Below, in pieces: positions 1 to 11,800 of a DNA stretch of 64,000 bases. The notes below the pieces were generated by a model. It had not been told where the DNA came from and ran no database searches. It saw only the letters and a program-made list of their open reading frames with translations. The DNA is taken from NCBI GenBank assembly GCA_039704465.1, contig JASFAU010000013.1, forward strand, positions 310,001 through 374,000, in the 5' to 3' direction. A program made the position numbers and the translations under genes. Every line of letters begins with the position of its first letter. Positions within the stretch are counted from its first letter, which is position 1. This DNA is from Plasmodiophora brassicae. Lineage: Eukaryota > Endomyxa > Phytomyxea > Plasmodiophorida > Plasmodiophoridae.

Positions 1-2644
1 GTCCGACGGCGATTCCGCAGGCTCCACTGCCATGGCATCGGCGTCGCCGGACCCCCGTTTCTTCTTCATCGCCTTCTGCTTCGCCTTGGCCGAGATCGAC
101 AGTTGAGCAGTTGGAACCTTCTTCACCTCCTCTTCCTTCTTGGGCTGCTGAACGGCCGGGTAGTCGAAGAGCGACGCGCGCGCATTACAGACGAACGACG
201 CGTTTTTAGGGATGGCCAGGTTCCGGTTCAGGCCAATCAGTGGCGTCGGGGCAAGCGCCAGCGACAGGAAATGCACGAGAGGGTACCAATACCAATACTG
301 GGTGAACACGGCCAGCCCAGCACACGCGCACAGACGTTTGTGGCCACTGGAGGATCGAAGCGCAATGGTCATGTTGCGCCCACCAGCGTCCAGAATGCCC
401 TGGGCCAAGATGGCGCCCATCTTTGTCTGCGTGTCGGTGTGCTTCCCCTCAATGGCAGTCGTCAACGTCGTCCGGTGCTGTTCCACGGCTGCTTCTTGCG
501 CGGAGTTCACTTGGATGAGGACCATTGACAGGCCCAGCATGCCACCCTGACGGACGAAGTCGACGCGATCCTTAGACAGGACAGTAAGCAGCTCGATGGC
601 CTGGCGATTCGCCGTTGCCGCACAGGCGATACCAATTGCAAGGGCGGCGCCGTACCGAACATGCGGATTGTACGACTCGCACAGAAGCGAGACAATCTTC
701 GGGACGCGCTCGGGAACGTTGCCAAGAACGAAACCCAGACCAATAACAGCAGCACGACGAACATCCGTAGAGACATCGGAAACAGCGATGTGCAACAGCC
801 GATTGATAGCAGAGTTGGCGGCCGTGCACGCAAACGCAAGTGCAATGGCAAAGCAACCGCCGTAGCGGATGTTCGGATCCTTGTCGCCCAGCATTCGTGT
901 GATCAGACCATCTGCATGTTCCTCTTGGCCGGCAACCATCAGCGCCAAGCCTATGCCAAGACCGCGAACAATCTTCTCGTGCTGGGTGTCGTTGGCGTAC
1001 GCCATCATTTCGTGGATGTGCACCTCCTTGTTGGCACCGAGCTGAACAAGGCCCATTGCAAGACCGGCGGCCTCCCCTGCGACAGCATTGTCGTGGAATA
1101 GAACACCTTTCAACGTGTCGTACAGATTGTCGTCACTCGTCTGCATCGCATTCAGGCCGATCGCCAGACAGGCCCCGTGCTGGACAACTTCATCTTCACC
1201 AGCATTCCGGAGGGATTCTTCGAGATAGGCCAACTGGTCGCCACCGCGGTTGGCATGAATCAAGCCGAGACCGTACAATGCACCAGAAACAAGGTACGGA
1301 GAGTTCGAAGAACCCTCGCCTGGCAAGTACGGGCGAAGGATGCGCATGGAATTCTGCAGGTACCCCTTGTGGATGACGCCGAAAGCAGCAGTCACCGACA
1401 TCTTCGACCAGTTGTTCGCTCGCGTCAGCCAGTCGAGATTGTCCCGAATGAACTGGTCATGCGTTGTCCCGCATTGCATGAAAGCATGGGACACGATGGC
1501 AGACATGTGCGTTACGCTGTTGCGGCCCTCGACGCGCTCCTTAATGGCGGACATGATGCCGAGATCGGTTTTCGCCTGCGAATGCAGGAATTGTGTGTAC
1601 AGCTTGATCGCTGATTCGCCGGACAAGATATACTTGAGGTTCTTGAGAACTTGCTCGTCAATGCCCGCGTCGGGTAGCGCGTTAATGACGCGCAGTTGGA
1701 ACGGATAATTGTCACAGTCGGCAAGATCATATGCAATCTGGTATGCCATCAGGACATTACCGGCCTTCGCAAGTGCTCCAAGTTGTTGCGCGAACCCATT
1801 GCTATCGTCGAGGTAAATCAGGCAGTGGCAAAGCGACAACGAATCGGGCGTTTCGAGTTTGGAGCACAGAGCGCAGATGAGCCTCAGGACTTCCTGCCGG
1901 AAACGGCGGGATTTCACAACCGTCAACGCGAGGTGGAGACAGTGCTTGATCATTCGAGACTTGGCAGCGTCGCCGGACGCGTGTCCCACAGCGGCCTCGA
2001 CCATGTCAAGACGACGGCATTCCAGAGCGATACCAACAGCTTGATGCAACTGAGAATCCTCAAAGCAGCGTTGGAACACACGTTGGATGATTGCTTCCAA
2101 GCGGGCGTCGATTTTGGCCTAAGAACAAACATAAGGTAGTGCAAATACACGGATACAAATACGACACACTTCGGTCCCACTTTCAAGGGCAACCAAGCGA
2201 AGCCGGGTGTACTCATCAATGCACTTTGCTGTCAAACATTTGGGTTAATACCATGTCGCAGGATTACATGTACCGTCCGTACCGATAAGAGTCTCTGTGT
2301 ACTCGGCATGAGAGTGCACGTCGAAGTGATCGCCAGCAGAAAGAGCATATTTCAGCGAGTCATCTAATTCCTCGAGATGGTAGAACACTTTCGAGATTAC
2401 AGCAGCTGCAAGCGCCTTTTCTGGGAACACAGTACTCTCGCAGAGCGATTCCCTGTAGTATGATGTTGTCAGTCGAGTTCCACGTACGAATGGCATACAC
2501 GTCCCACAATTTCGCGATCGATGATGCGATCTCGGCCCAGAACACATCGACGATTTGGTTCAGCGATCTCAGCGCCTGCACCTGCAGCGCAGTTTGTGGC
2601 TCGTCAAGGAGCGCGAGCACGCCCGTCGACGATACAAGCGCCAT
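1..2644 (-). CDS. RPN2: 26S proteasome regulatory subunit Rpn2 (PSMD1), 3' end outside window
   Basis: Largest base subunit of the 19S regulatory particle; the family scaffolds ubiquitin receptors and deubiquitinases. Exons read as 2508..2644, 2283..2452, 2194..2228 and 1..2118, joined in frame (342 nt before the last exon). The first 114 residues match the Rpn2 N-terminus (a FWAEI segment, then SKVFYHL). The last exon holds the helical PC (proteasome/cyclosome) repeats with many GLGIGLAL-like and GGCFAIAL-like helices, and ends in the window in a Lys/Glu-rich tail (KKEEEVKK). About 820 of the usual ~950 residues are present; the stop lies to the left. The ATG at 2644 is preferred over an upstream in-frame GTG. 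Splice joins were set by family collinearity. Identity is near certain. Confidence 0.95.
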
Positions 2645-3226
2645 CCTCCGCACGTGATCGTCCCGATGCCCAAGGTGGATTGATCCCCGCGAGGCTCAAC
2701 GATATTTGTCAACTGGCAACACCCCAAAAATGAGATGGGACCCCGTGGCAACTGTTCCGTCCAATCACACATCGTTTTGGAGAACAGGACCGGGCCCGCT
2801 GCTTCGTAACATTCTCAGACGACACTCACAATAATGGTTCAGTTGTCGTTTGATTGCGTATGTCCATGAGAACGTCGAAGACATTCTGGGAACGTTCAGG
2901 CTAAAGGTCGCCACACACCGATTGCGCATAGCGCTTCGATGCAAGATTCTAAGTGTCATTCGTCGGCTCTCGTGACGTGATGGTACGTATTTAGATACTT
3001 TTTATGTGGTATAGGCAGAATAGGCGAAATGCCATGTCCGCTGGTGCTGGTTGCTTGCTGCCAACACGAATGGCCGGAATGGGACTGCGGGCAAAAAAAT
3101 CGTTGCTGCAGCCTTTGGTGGCGGTCTTGAATTTGTCCCCTCGGCCTCGTCCCTCGAGCGTGAGGCGAGTCACTACATTTTTGTGTCCAATTCCAGAGGA
3201 AGGCGGTCGAGGAGAGACCGTCCGGT
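2645..3226. other. Intergenic region between divergent Rpn2 and Cys-Pro repeat genes
   Basis: Divergent promoter space of about 580 bp. Short open frames on both strands show no family resemblance and no plausible splice structure. I see no clear TATA box or repeat. Confidence 0.5.
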
Positions 3227-5304
3227 ATGTCCACGTGTCCTTATGCGTCCAGCCCAGCACACAAGCGCGCCAAGTCGTCCGACGCGGCGCCTGCCGCGCC
3301 AGCGAAGGGGCACCCGAATTTGAACGGTGTTCCGAGCGTCCAGCGTTGCCCGGCGTACGGCAAGGGATGCCCGTTCTCGAGCGAAAATGGCGGCCATGCA
3401 GCGCTTCTTTCCAAGGAGGATCTGGAAGTCGTTCGTCAGAAGTGTCCAGCCTGGAACCAAGGATGCTGTCCCTTCTCGAACAACAACGACATGCACCCGA
3501 AAATTACGTCAATGGCACTGGTGCATCTTTGCCCCAACTTCAAAGAAACCAAGTCGTGCCCGTTCGCTGGAGCGTCTCATCCGGATATATCTAAGTACGG
3601 CAAATGTTTACACAGTCATCCCAGCTCTTTGACTTCGATTCGAACCAGGTTCGTCGGCGATATCAAAACGTGCCCCGTCTTCAGCGGACATGATTCGTGC
3701 CCGTTCAAGAAGTCTGCCGTCCATCCCTCGGTAGATGAATTTGCAGCTCAGATCAAGAAGTGCCCAGCGTTTGCTGCGGACTGTCCGTTCAAGCCCAATT
3801 CGCAGCAGACAATTCATAAGGGCATCAAGTTCTCTGAAGCCCTTATCGCTTATCTTCGCGAAGTCTGCCCGGCTTTTAAGGATGAGCGCTGTCCTCTGGA
3901 CAAGTACAAGTCTTTCTCTGAGATGGACTTGAGGAAATGTCCAGCGTAAGCACGACTCCCATCTGTTTGTGATCCAACGATTTATCGTACCGTACAGGTT
4001 TTCTGAGTCTTGCCCTTTCGATGCGAAGAAATCGAAATATCCAAAGCTGGCGCAACTGGCAAACGTTGGCAACTGCAAGGCGTTCGCTGCTGGGTGTCCT
4101 TTCAAACCTGAGCGTCAAGAGCATGAGTCCTGCCCCGTCCTGGCTGGCTGGCATGAGGCACTGCACCCGCCAGTTCACGCGCTGGACAATGTCGCCCATG
4201 ACTGCATTGCCTTCAAGCAACAGGCCGGCTGCCCATTCCGTGAGGCCAGTTCTGATAAGGACCATCGCATGATGGGGATGATTGATGGCGCGTTGGACGT
4301 GATCAAGGAGAAGTGCCCTGCGTGGTCGGCGGGAACGTGCCCATTTTCCAAAGACAGTAATGCCCATCCTGAAATCACTAGCGCCGCCCAGGTTGCAGAT
4401 TGCCCAGCGTTCAAAGGAAAGTCATGCGTTTTCAACGCAGCGTCACCTCCAACAGACGCTCATCCCAACATCGCGTACCTGTTCACGAAAAGCGTCAAAG
4501 ACTGCTCTGCCTTTACCGGGTATTGTGCCTGTGGTCTCCACGTTTCAACGTGTTGGTCATGTTCTCCTACATGTTTAGTGGCTGCCCGTTCGCTGCACTT
4601 GGTCGCCCGTTCCAGGCACCGCAGGAGGCAATGGGTCGTGCTCTGAAATCGTGTCCGGCCTTCGTTGAAGCCCACGGGTGTCCGTTTAAGGTTGCTCTGC
4701 TACCACGTTGCTTCAAGATGTCTGCTAATTGCTGTGGATGTAGCAACTCAAAACGTCAGCTCAGCTGTTCGAGAAATTCGCTTCCATTCCGTCAACGCAT
4801 TACGAGATGCTGCAAGGGGACAATGACTTCGTGTCCAAGATGCTCAAGGCGACGCGTCTTACGTCACGCGTCCCAGCAGCCGACCCTGCCTCAATTTTGT
4901 CGCGTGTAAGAGTTTATCGTGCCGCGTTTTGTCAAATTCCCATTTACAGGCGTCTTCTGCAGTGTTCATCAACTGCGTCTTCGTCGTCGTTCCGATGCCC
5001 CATGTCGGGTAAGAAGCGCAAAGAGCCCAGCACTCCCAAATATTCGCACGACGACTTCGCCAAACTGTTTGCGCATTTCCACCATAAGGTTCGCACTGCC
5101 TGCGCAATGAAGATTGCTGTCCGTTTGATCGCGTGGCCTCATAGGATTCGGACGCGTCGCCATTGCTTAAAGACACGACGCCTATCAAGGAAATGCTCCA
5201 GCAGTGCCCTGCGTATGTTTCAGTCATCTCGAGGTATTCGCGAATTGTCACTCACCATGTGGGCGCCCAGGTTTTCCCTCGGAAAGTGCCCGTTTGCCGC
5301 GTGA
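3227..5304 (+). CDS. Cys-Pro repeat protein with about 14 CPxF-x(3-6)-CPF units (562 aa)
   Basis: Function unknown. Exons 3227..3594, 3649..3945, 3998..4519, 4579..4690, 4744..4905, 4963..5088, 5145..5212 and 5271..5304 sum to 1689 nt, exactly 563 codons. Introns are 52-59 nt and several interrupt the repeat between the two Cys-Pro pairs. The product has about 27 Cys-Pro dipeptides in about 14 paired units (CPAY...CPF, CPAW...CPF, CPNF...CPF, CPVF...CPF, then many CPAF...CPF). At least five units carry a His-Pro a few residues after CPF. There is no signal peptide or membrane segment, so it is probably cytosolic or nuclear; a basic KKRK stretch lies near the C-terminus. Single Cys-Pro motifs followed by Phe are known heme regulatory motifs (as in heme oxygenase-2), so heme or metal binding is possible but inferred. 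I recognise no named family for the tandem array. Confidence 0.85.
3320..5304 (+). repeat. Protein-coding tandem repeat, about 40-residue CPxF/CPF/HP unit
   Basis: In-frame amino-acid repeat within the preceding gene. The consensus by eye is CP-[AVN]-[FYW]-x(3-6)-CP-[FL]-x(4-12)-HP-x-[IV], then about 12-15 residues of helix-like sequence ending in [IV]-x-x-CP. Some units are decayed (CKAF, CIAF, CSAF, CVF, CPL), so first Cys-Pro positions vary more than CPF. The DNA copies are well diverged, which indicates an old duplication rather than a recent minisatellite. Confidence 0.8.
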
Positions 5305-5660
5305 ACACGTGCAGCGTTGTTTTGAACCGTGCCCTTTGTGCTGGCGATACAGCCGTTCTCGTTCTCCCCTCGTCCGTTTCGATATCTGCTGTCTCTGCTC
5401 CGTAGAGCCGCGGCACTGTATAGCGGTCGTGCCGCCACCGGACCAGTCGATCATCATGGCGGGTCGGTCGGCCCGTGTCCTGGAACGTACGCGGTCCCGA
5501 TGGTTCTTGCGGATTTTCCGGGGTGGCCCTGCGAGTGCGCGGTTGGGTTGGGCATTGGTCGGCGGAGTCCGTCCGTCCCGGGTCGAGTGGGCAGTGACGC
5601 GATCGGGCGGCCGGCGCGAACAGCGCGGCGCAGTCGCTGTCCTGGCTGTCGTGTCGTGGC

Positions 5661-7430
5661 ATGTCGGGTGCTGCGACGCCGTCCGCACCGCCAGCACATG
5701 ACGCGTCCGGCGCCAGGGCATGCGACCCCAAGCGGCATCCACAGTTCCGGTCGGACGAGGTGTATCAGCGGATCGAAATGATTGGCAAGGGCACCTATGG
5801 GTACCCGTATCGTCCCATTTGGACAGGTTTTAGACGGCTGTGCGTCAGCGAGCTCTAACGCCGCCACGACGCAGGTCTGTGTATAAGGCGAGAGCGCCGG
5901 GCGGGCGCCTTGTCGCGCTGAAAAAGGTTCGCATGGCGTTCGAGAACCAAGGGGTGCGTTTGTTGGATCGCGCCGCGCGCCGGTGAAGTCTCCATGAATC
6001 AATTGACGTTGCCCGTGTCCAGTTCCCGATCACTGCTATCCGAGAGATCAAGATTCTGCAGGCGCTGGAGCATGAGAATATTATTCAGCTCAATGACGTC
6101 GTTGCATCCACTGGTCTGTATTCAGTGGGCGTCGTCGTCCTGCACGACTGCGCTCATTGACCGGACGTGGCCCGATGGCAGACTCGGCTTTGGACCGGGA
6201 GAATTCGTCGGTCGTGATGGTGTTTCCGTTCATGGACCACGACCTGACCGGGCTACTCGAGAACCCGAACGTCAAGCTGTCGATGCCGCAGATCAAGTAC
6301 TACCTCAGGTGTATCCTGCAAGGCCTCAACCACTGCCATAACAAGAAGATTCTACACCGCGACGTCAAGGTTGCCTATCTGTGGTTACTGGCTTTTCTGT
6401 CAAACGCTCAGGCCTTGACAGGGACCCAACGTCCTTATATCCAACACCGGCGAGGTCAAGCTCGCCGATTTCGGCCTGGCGCGATTTGTCAACACTGACG
6501 AGGAGTACACGTCGAATGTCGTCACGCTGTGGTATGGCCCCTGTGTGCGCGTGCTCTGCGATGAACATTCGAAGACGGATTTCGCCTAGGTACCGCCCTC
6601 CGGAACTTCTCTATGGTGCACGAAAGTACGGCCCTGCTGTTGATATGTGGTCCATCGGGTACGGAGTGCATCGCCGCATGCGGCACGATAATGTTGTCGC
6701 CCGTCGCTGATGTTGCTCCCGTGCAGATGCGTGTTTGCGGAGATGCTGACAGCGGCACCGGCGTTCCCCGGTGCCACGGAACTCGATCAGATCGACCGGA
6801 TCTTTCGGTTGTGTGGGACACCGACGCCTGAATCGTGGCCCGGCTTCACGAAACTTCCCGGATATCAAAAGCTTCGTATGAAGAACGTCTATCCGAGGAC
6901 GTTTGAGGCGCGGTTTGCGAAGTAATGTTTGGTGGCCCCCTGTGATTTGCTCTCGTGTCTAACGGTGGGACTTCCAGGTACGGGTCTCTGGTCCTGGACC
7001 TGTTGTCAAAACTGCTGGAGCTCGACCCTGCGAAGCGTATCAGCGCACGCGAAGCTCTGCAGCATGATTTCTTCTGGACAGAGCCGCTGCCAATGGATCC
7101 GAAAGAGTACTCCTCGTCCGTACCGTTACGTGTGTGGATTGGTCGCTTACACGTGCGGCCAGCCTCCCGGTGTATCAGCAATCGCATGAGTACATGGCAC
7201 GAATGCGGAAGCAGCAACGTGCAGAGGCAGCGGCCCAAGCGCATGCGTCCAAACGACAACGCCTCGATATGGGAGGGCATCATCGTCCGAGGCCTCAGCA
7301 AGGATACCGACCGCCTGGCCATTCGCACGGCCCTTCCCATTCACACAATGCACCGCCTCCCAGGCATCACCACTACCATCATCGTGAACACCATCGTCCC
7401 GCAAGATCTCCCCATCATGTTAACAGATAA
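5661..7430 (+). CDS. CDK9/CDK12-like (CDKC-type) cyclin-dependent kinase, 422 aa
   Basis: Predicted cyclin-dependent Ser/Thr kinase of the class that phosphorylates the RNA polymerase II C-terminal domain. Nine exons (5661..5800, 5875..5953, 6023..6113, 6182..6369, 6422..6531, 6590..6658, 6727..6921, 6978..7106, 7163..7430) total 1269 nt, exactly 423 codons. Visible motifs are the Gly loop GKGTYG followed by VYKAR, the catalytic Lys in LKKV, a PSTAIRE-like PITAIREIK, the HRDVK catalytic loop, DFGLAR, the T-loop LWYRPPELL and DMWSIGC. The tail after the kinase domain ([12 protein letters not shown]...) resembles plant CDKC/CDK9 and is followed by a His/Pro/Arg-rich extension. The ATG at 5661 is the nearest in-frame start. 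Placement in CDK9 versus CDK12 is not decided. Confidence 0.92.
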
Positions 7431-7468
7431 TACATCCTCGATTAAGAGAAACCGCGGTCGTGTTTGCG

Positions 7469-8232
7469 CTATTCGTTCGGGTACGGCGACGAGTACTTGT
7501 CAACATCTGTCTGGCCATAGATGTTCAGCGGATACAGTAGCGACTGCTCTGCACCGGGGCACTTCCATCGCTTTCGACGCTCGGATTCGAGCCATTGCAA
7601 CTGGAAGCGTCCCAGCTCCTGACGCTCGATGATGCTAAGTACGTGGCCGACTGTTGGCACAATCACGGCTTCTCGAATGTCTACGTTTGCAATTAGCTTG
7701 CATGTCAGTGACTCGGTGCCAAGTCAGTCACCATACCAAGTTCCGTTTTCGACGAGGAGGTCTGCGGGATGATATCGTGCTTACTATGTCGAAAGCCGCG
7801 CCTCAAGACCTACGTAGGTCTCCACTGTCAGAGACGATTCACCAGTGCAACGCTCAGCTGCACCTTCTGCAGACTCATTGTATCATGCGGGCTCCATGAC
7901 GGTCTTCGATGGCCGGGTTCACGCCTAGTCTTTGACCGTGAGCGGCTGAGATGGCGATCGCCTTTCCGAGGAAAACTGACCCTGTACAGCAGGTGTTTGT
8001 AGGTACGACCATGGCGACAAGCAAGTCAAGTGGCGACCTGGACTCGGCAACAGCCAGATTCTTATCGACGAACGGGGGCGTGTCGGTACATGGGCGTTTG
8101 TCGTACATCGCCTGCGTTCTTTCGAGCTGGCCTGAGCCTGTCACCGTCCAGGAGTCCACTATGGTTGAATAGTCAGCGTTTGGCTAGGACTGATGACAGG
8201 CAGACACCTGCCTTCGTACGGCACCTTGTCAT
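7469..8232 (-). CDS. Small unknown protein (182 aa), divergent from RPS25
   Basis: Not recognised. Five exons can be joined in frame on the minus strand: 8208..8232, 8038..8158, 7864..7981, 7737..7809 and 7469..7680, total 549 nt (183 codons), with introns of 49, 56, 54 and 56 nt ending in canonical acceptors. The middle is Arg/Ser-rich (RSRSKTRRE), and the C-terminal third is charged with a Trp/Tyr-rich end (QWLESERRKRW, then LLYPLNIYG). The consistent intron sizes and frame closure support a real gene. The first exon of only 8 codons is the weakest part; another start in 8208..8347 is possible. It shares a roughly 200-bp promoter region with RPS25. Confidence 0.6.
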
Positions 8233-8433
8233 CGGTAAAATTATACGCGGGGACCCAGTCCTGACCTCCGGGCATGACTCTAATGCGTCTCTCTACGCAC
8301 AGGACCGACTGTGACGAGATGCTTTGAGCCCACTCAGCTGATCGCATCCGGTATTAGGGCACCCGCATATAATGACGTCTCGGGATTGTAAAAGACCGTG
8401 GCGGACTCCGCCGTTGCAGAGCGTTGATTCACC

Positions 8434-8823
8434 ATGGTAGGGTTGTCGGTACGATGGGAATGGACGGGACTGAGCACTGACACGACGTGCTGGTGATTGT
8501 AGCCGCCCAAGGTTGAGCAGAAGTCGAAGGCCGCCAAGCTTCTGGCCGCGCAGTCGTCGTCGCGATCGAAGCAGAAGAAGAAGAAGTGGTCCAAGGGCAA
8601 GCAGAAGGAGAAGAAGGACAACGCTGTTGTCTTCGATGCCGCCCTTCACGAGAAGTTCATGAAGGAGGTCCCGAAGATGAAGACGATCACCGTTGCCAGC
8701 GTCAGTGAGCGTCTGCACGTTAACGGCAGCCTGTGTCGCCGGGCGCTTGCCGTCCTGGAGAAGGAGGGCCACATCATCCCTGTCGTCAAGCACAGCTCGC
8801 AGGTCATCTACACGCGTGCGTAA
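8434..8823 (+). CDS. RPS25: 40S ribosomal protein eS25 (RPS25), 107 aa
   Basis: Small-subunit ribosomal protein near the head of the 40S. The coding sequence is only the ATG (8434..8436), then a 66-nt intron (8437..8502), then 8503..8823, giving 324 nt. The product starts MPPK as in other eukaryotes, with a Lys-rich KKKKWSKGK segment and the conserved winged-helix core (VSERL, then GSLCRRAL) ending QVIYTRA. It lacks the short Gly/Asp tail of the human protein. An intron directly after the start codon is a familiar feature of ribosomal protein genes. The stop is 48 bp from the convergent WD40 gene. Confidence 0.95.
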
Positions 8824-8871
8824 TCCTGTTACGACGTTCGTCCACATAAATCAAATACGACTTCCCATGTA

Positions 8872-11800
8872 CTACTTTGGCGGGCGAACAGGTTCCAGAA
8901 GGCGAGTCTGGTCGAGCACCGTCCTGGCACGGTCCATTGCTCTCCGCCTTCTTGACTTCGTGTCCAAGCGGAACGCCCAATCCACGATGTCGCATTTGAT
9001 TTCGGATTCACCGCGTCCTTGGTGCAGGGCACCGAGTGGTCGCCCGCGCAGATCCCAAAGCTGACCAGTTCTCAGACGGGGGCGCGCCCATCCGCAGTCA
9101 GCTCGATGCTGTTACCTTCACCATCCGATCGAAACCCGTCGTGATGATGCCAGCGGCCTGCTGCGGCAACCTCCACGTGATCACGTCCATGGACCGGATC
9201 GAATCCTGATGCGCCTGCCAGGAATCCATCAGCTTCACGTCTCCCGGGCGAATCAGCTTCTCGGCAGTCCAGATCCTGGCCATCATCGGCTTGTTTGCCG
9301 CTCGGTATACTTCGTACTCCTCCATCCGTGTCGCCTTTGACGCGCGGTCTTCGTCTCTGGTGGGCAGGAACGGAGCCATCTGCAACCGGAACAACGCGCC
9401 TTCTATAGACCAAATACGGCAGACGCCAGCCGCATCGGCGGTGTACACTTGGTGGCCGTCTGGAATGAACTGAATCTGGATGACGGGCTGGTTCACGCCA
9501 ACGACGACGTTGACGACGCGGAACAGGCAAGGCGCTTCCGTCTGGTTGGATCGCAGAAGGGGCCGGACCGCCCACATGCACAGGTTGCCGTCCTGGTCGG
9601 CCGTCATCAGCAACGGGTATGGGTCCAGGAACGCTAGAGCGGTAATTTCGCTCTTATGGCCTGGTAGGTGCCCTTCTATGGTGTTGGTGTCGTAGTCCCA
9701 CAGCACGACCCGTCCTTGTGCCCCTCCCGCCGCACACAGCGTCAACGACTGTGAAATGCACGCGCACGTAACCTGCCTTGTGGTCAGTGGCAGCATCACT
9801 CGCGTCCATCGAACGCGGTCACCTCGTGCTCAATCTGTTGCGCCTCCCGGCGAAGGTACACGTACTCGGTGACCGAGTCCGAGTCGTCGTACAGGCGACA
9901 CAAGCCGTCCCACGAACATGACACGATGGCCTTCATCGACGAGGCGTACCAGAGTGCTGTAACGCATCGAGCGTGTGGTATGTCACAAATCTTCAGGAAC
10001 GCCCCGTTGCGCCCGTTCAGGACCCGGATGGTCCCCGACGAATCTCCAACGATGACCTACACACGTTCCATTGGTCTTCATCGGAAGGCATCCCGCTATC
10101 GCAGCAGTAATACCTTCTTCTGGCTTGTGTCGAACGCCATAGCAGTTATGGGCGCTTCAGTCACGTTCCTGAACACGGAACGAATCTGACCGGTTCGGAC
10201 ATCCCAGACCTGCACTAGGACGTGAGCACCCTCGAACAACCTTGATCAACATGGCTTGCCTTCAACGACCGCCCGACGCTTGTAACGATAGTCCCAAAGT
10301 GGTCGTTATAGAGGGCTATGGTCGTCGGCTCGATATCGGCCAGAATGGGGTACCGGCCAGCGGCCGACAAACCTGGCGGCGCCGTTTGTCAGCCACTCGA
10401 TTGCATTGGAAACCCCAAACGAGCACTCGCCGTCATAGGTGGCGATGCCACCCTTGCCGCCAACGATGATCCTTTTCGTCTGCGGCATCACGGCGAGCGC
10501 CTCGGCCGATTCCAGGCTGAGGTCATCGCTCGACGAGAGATTGATCGTTTGGACGCAGGCGTAGTTGCGAATGTCCCATATCTTCACGCAGCCGGACGTG
10601 TCGGCCTGCATATGTCGTTCGCCATCAGTAGGAGGACGTTGCATACGATTGGCCGCTAGCGTACCGTGACGATCTGAGGGGTCCCGGCTACCGTGCTGAC
10701 ACTGATAAGGGGATTGAAGTGCCCGTTCAGCGAGCATATGCTCTTGTCCACATACGGGTCCCAGATCAATGCCTTGTGGTCGTACCCCGCGCTGACTGTG
10801 ACAGCGTCAACCATGGCGTATGGGTGTGAGGGCGGTTATGGCCTGGACCTAGGCAGTGGTACTCCGAATGGTATGCAAGGCTAAGAACGCCACGACGATG
10901 CCCACGGAGCCTGTGGCTCTTTCGGTTCTGTACGATGTCGAACAGGCCAATAGTGGCGTCTAGAGTTACACGGTTTACGTCAGCCGGCGGCGGTCGGGAT
11001 GACCCGGAGGCGACGGCGACGATCGAGGGCCCACCTAGTGATGCCGTCGCCATCAGGTTCAGGTTCTTCAGGAGCAACATGTCGAGAATCGCGAGATCGT
11101 GCTGCCCCGGAAGGTTGTTGACCGGGCGATCCAACGACGCTGTGAACAGTATAAGTGAGCGATGGCCCTGACAATAACGCCAATCGAAGGCTGACCCATA
11201 TTCCACACGTTCACCGCGTGCTGGTCGTCTGCCGTGTACAATCTATCGTGCACGTCGTGCCATTGTAGGGCCACCTGCCCCGATGTCAGCATATGCGTTC
11301 CCCACGCCTACCTGCGGTCGATTACCTGCGCCTGGGGATGTTGGTACCTCTTCGAGAGCGCGTACTGGTGCACTGGATCCCAGAGACACATCCGCCTGTC
11401 GTTGCCAGCGGTGACGAGCAGAGACTTGGATGGAATGTACTCTGCCGCCAGTATACAGCCGGTATGCGCCCCTGATGGCAATGTTGCAACGCTGTGCAGG
11501 TTCTGCATCCCAGGTCAGACCCGCTCGAGCGCTGTCATTGCCGGGCGGCTTACCTTGCCGTCCAGAACGTTGACCTGTAATTTGGTGCCATCCCACATCA
11601 TCGCCTGGTGAAGGCCAGGAAAGTAGGCCAGCTTCGTGACCCGTATTTCGTGGCGTTCGCGGCCGATGTTCAAGGGGATACTCACGCGTTCGTACCCGTC
11701 CACAGGCATTTCAGCCGTGTCGGCGTCGCTGGAGTGCATGCCAGCATCGACGACGTAGTTCGTGAACTCGTTCCATTCAAGCGTCCCATCGCCGTTCACG

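Noticed and set aside
4903..4948. Alternative 46-nt intron (gtgtaag to ttacag) in the Cys-Pro gene
   Set aside because: It shifts the frame away from the terminal CPAF...CPF unit; the 57-nt intron 4906..4962 keeps the whole product and a length divisible by three.
5248..5742. Overlapping minus-strand frames upstream of the kinase
   Set aside because: Low-complexity Arg/Pro-rich translations typical of GC-rich leader sequence.
7769..8002. Cys-rich plus-strand frame resembling a zinc finger
   Set aside because: Spacing fits no known finger and it lies opposite a coherent spliced gene on the minus strand.
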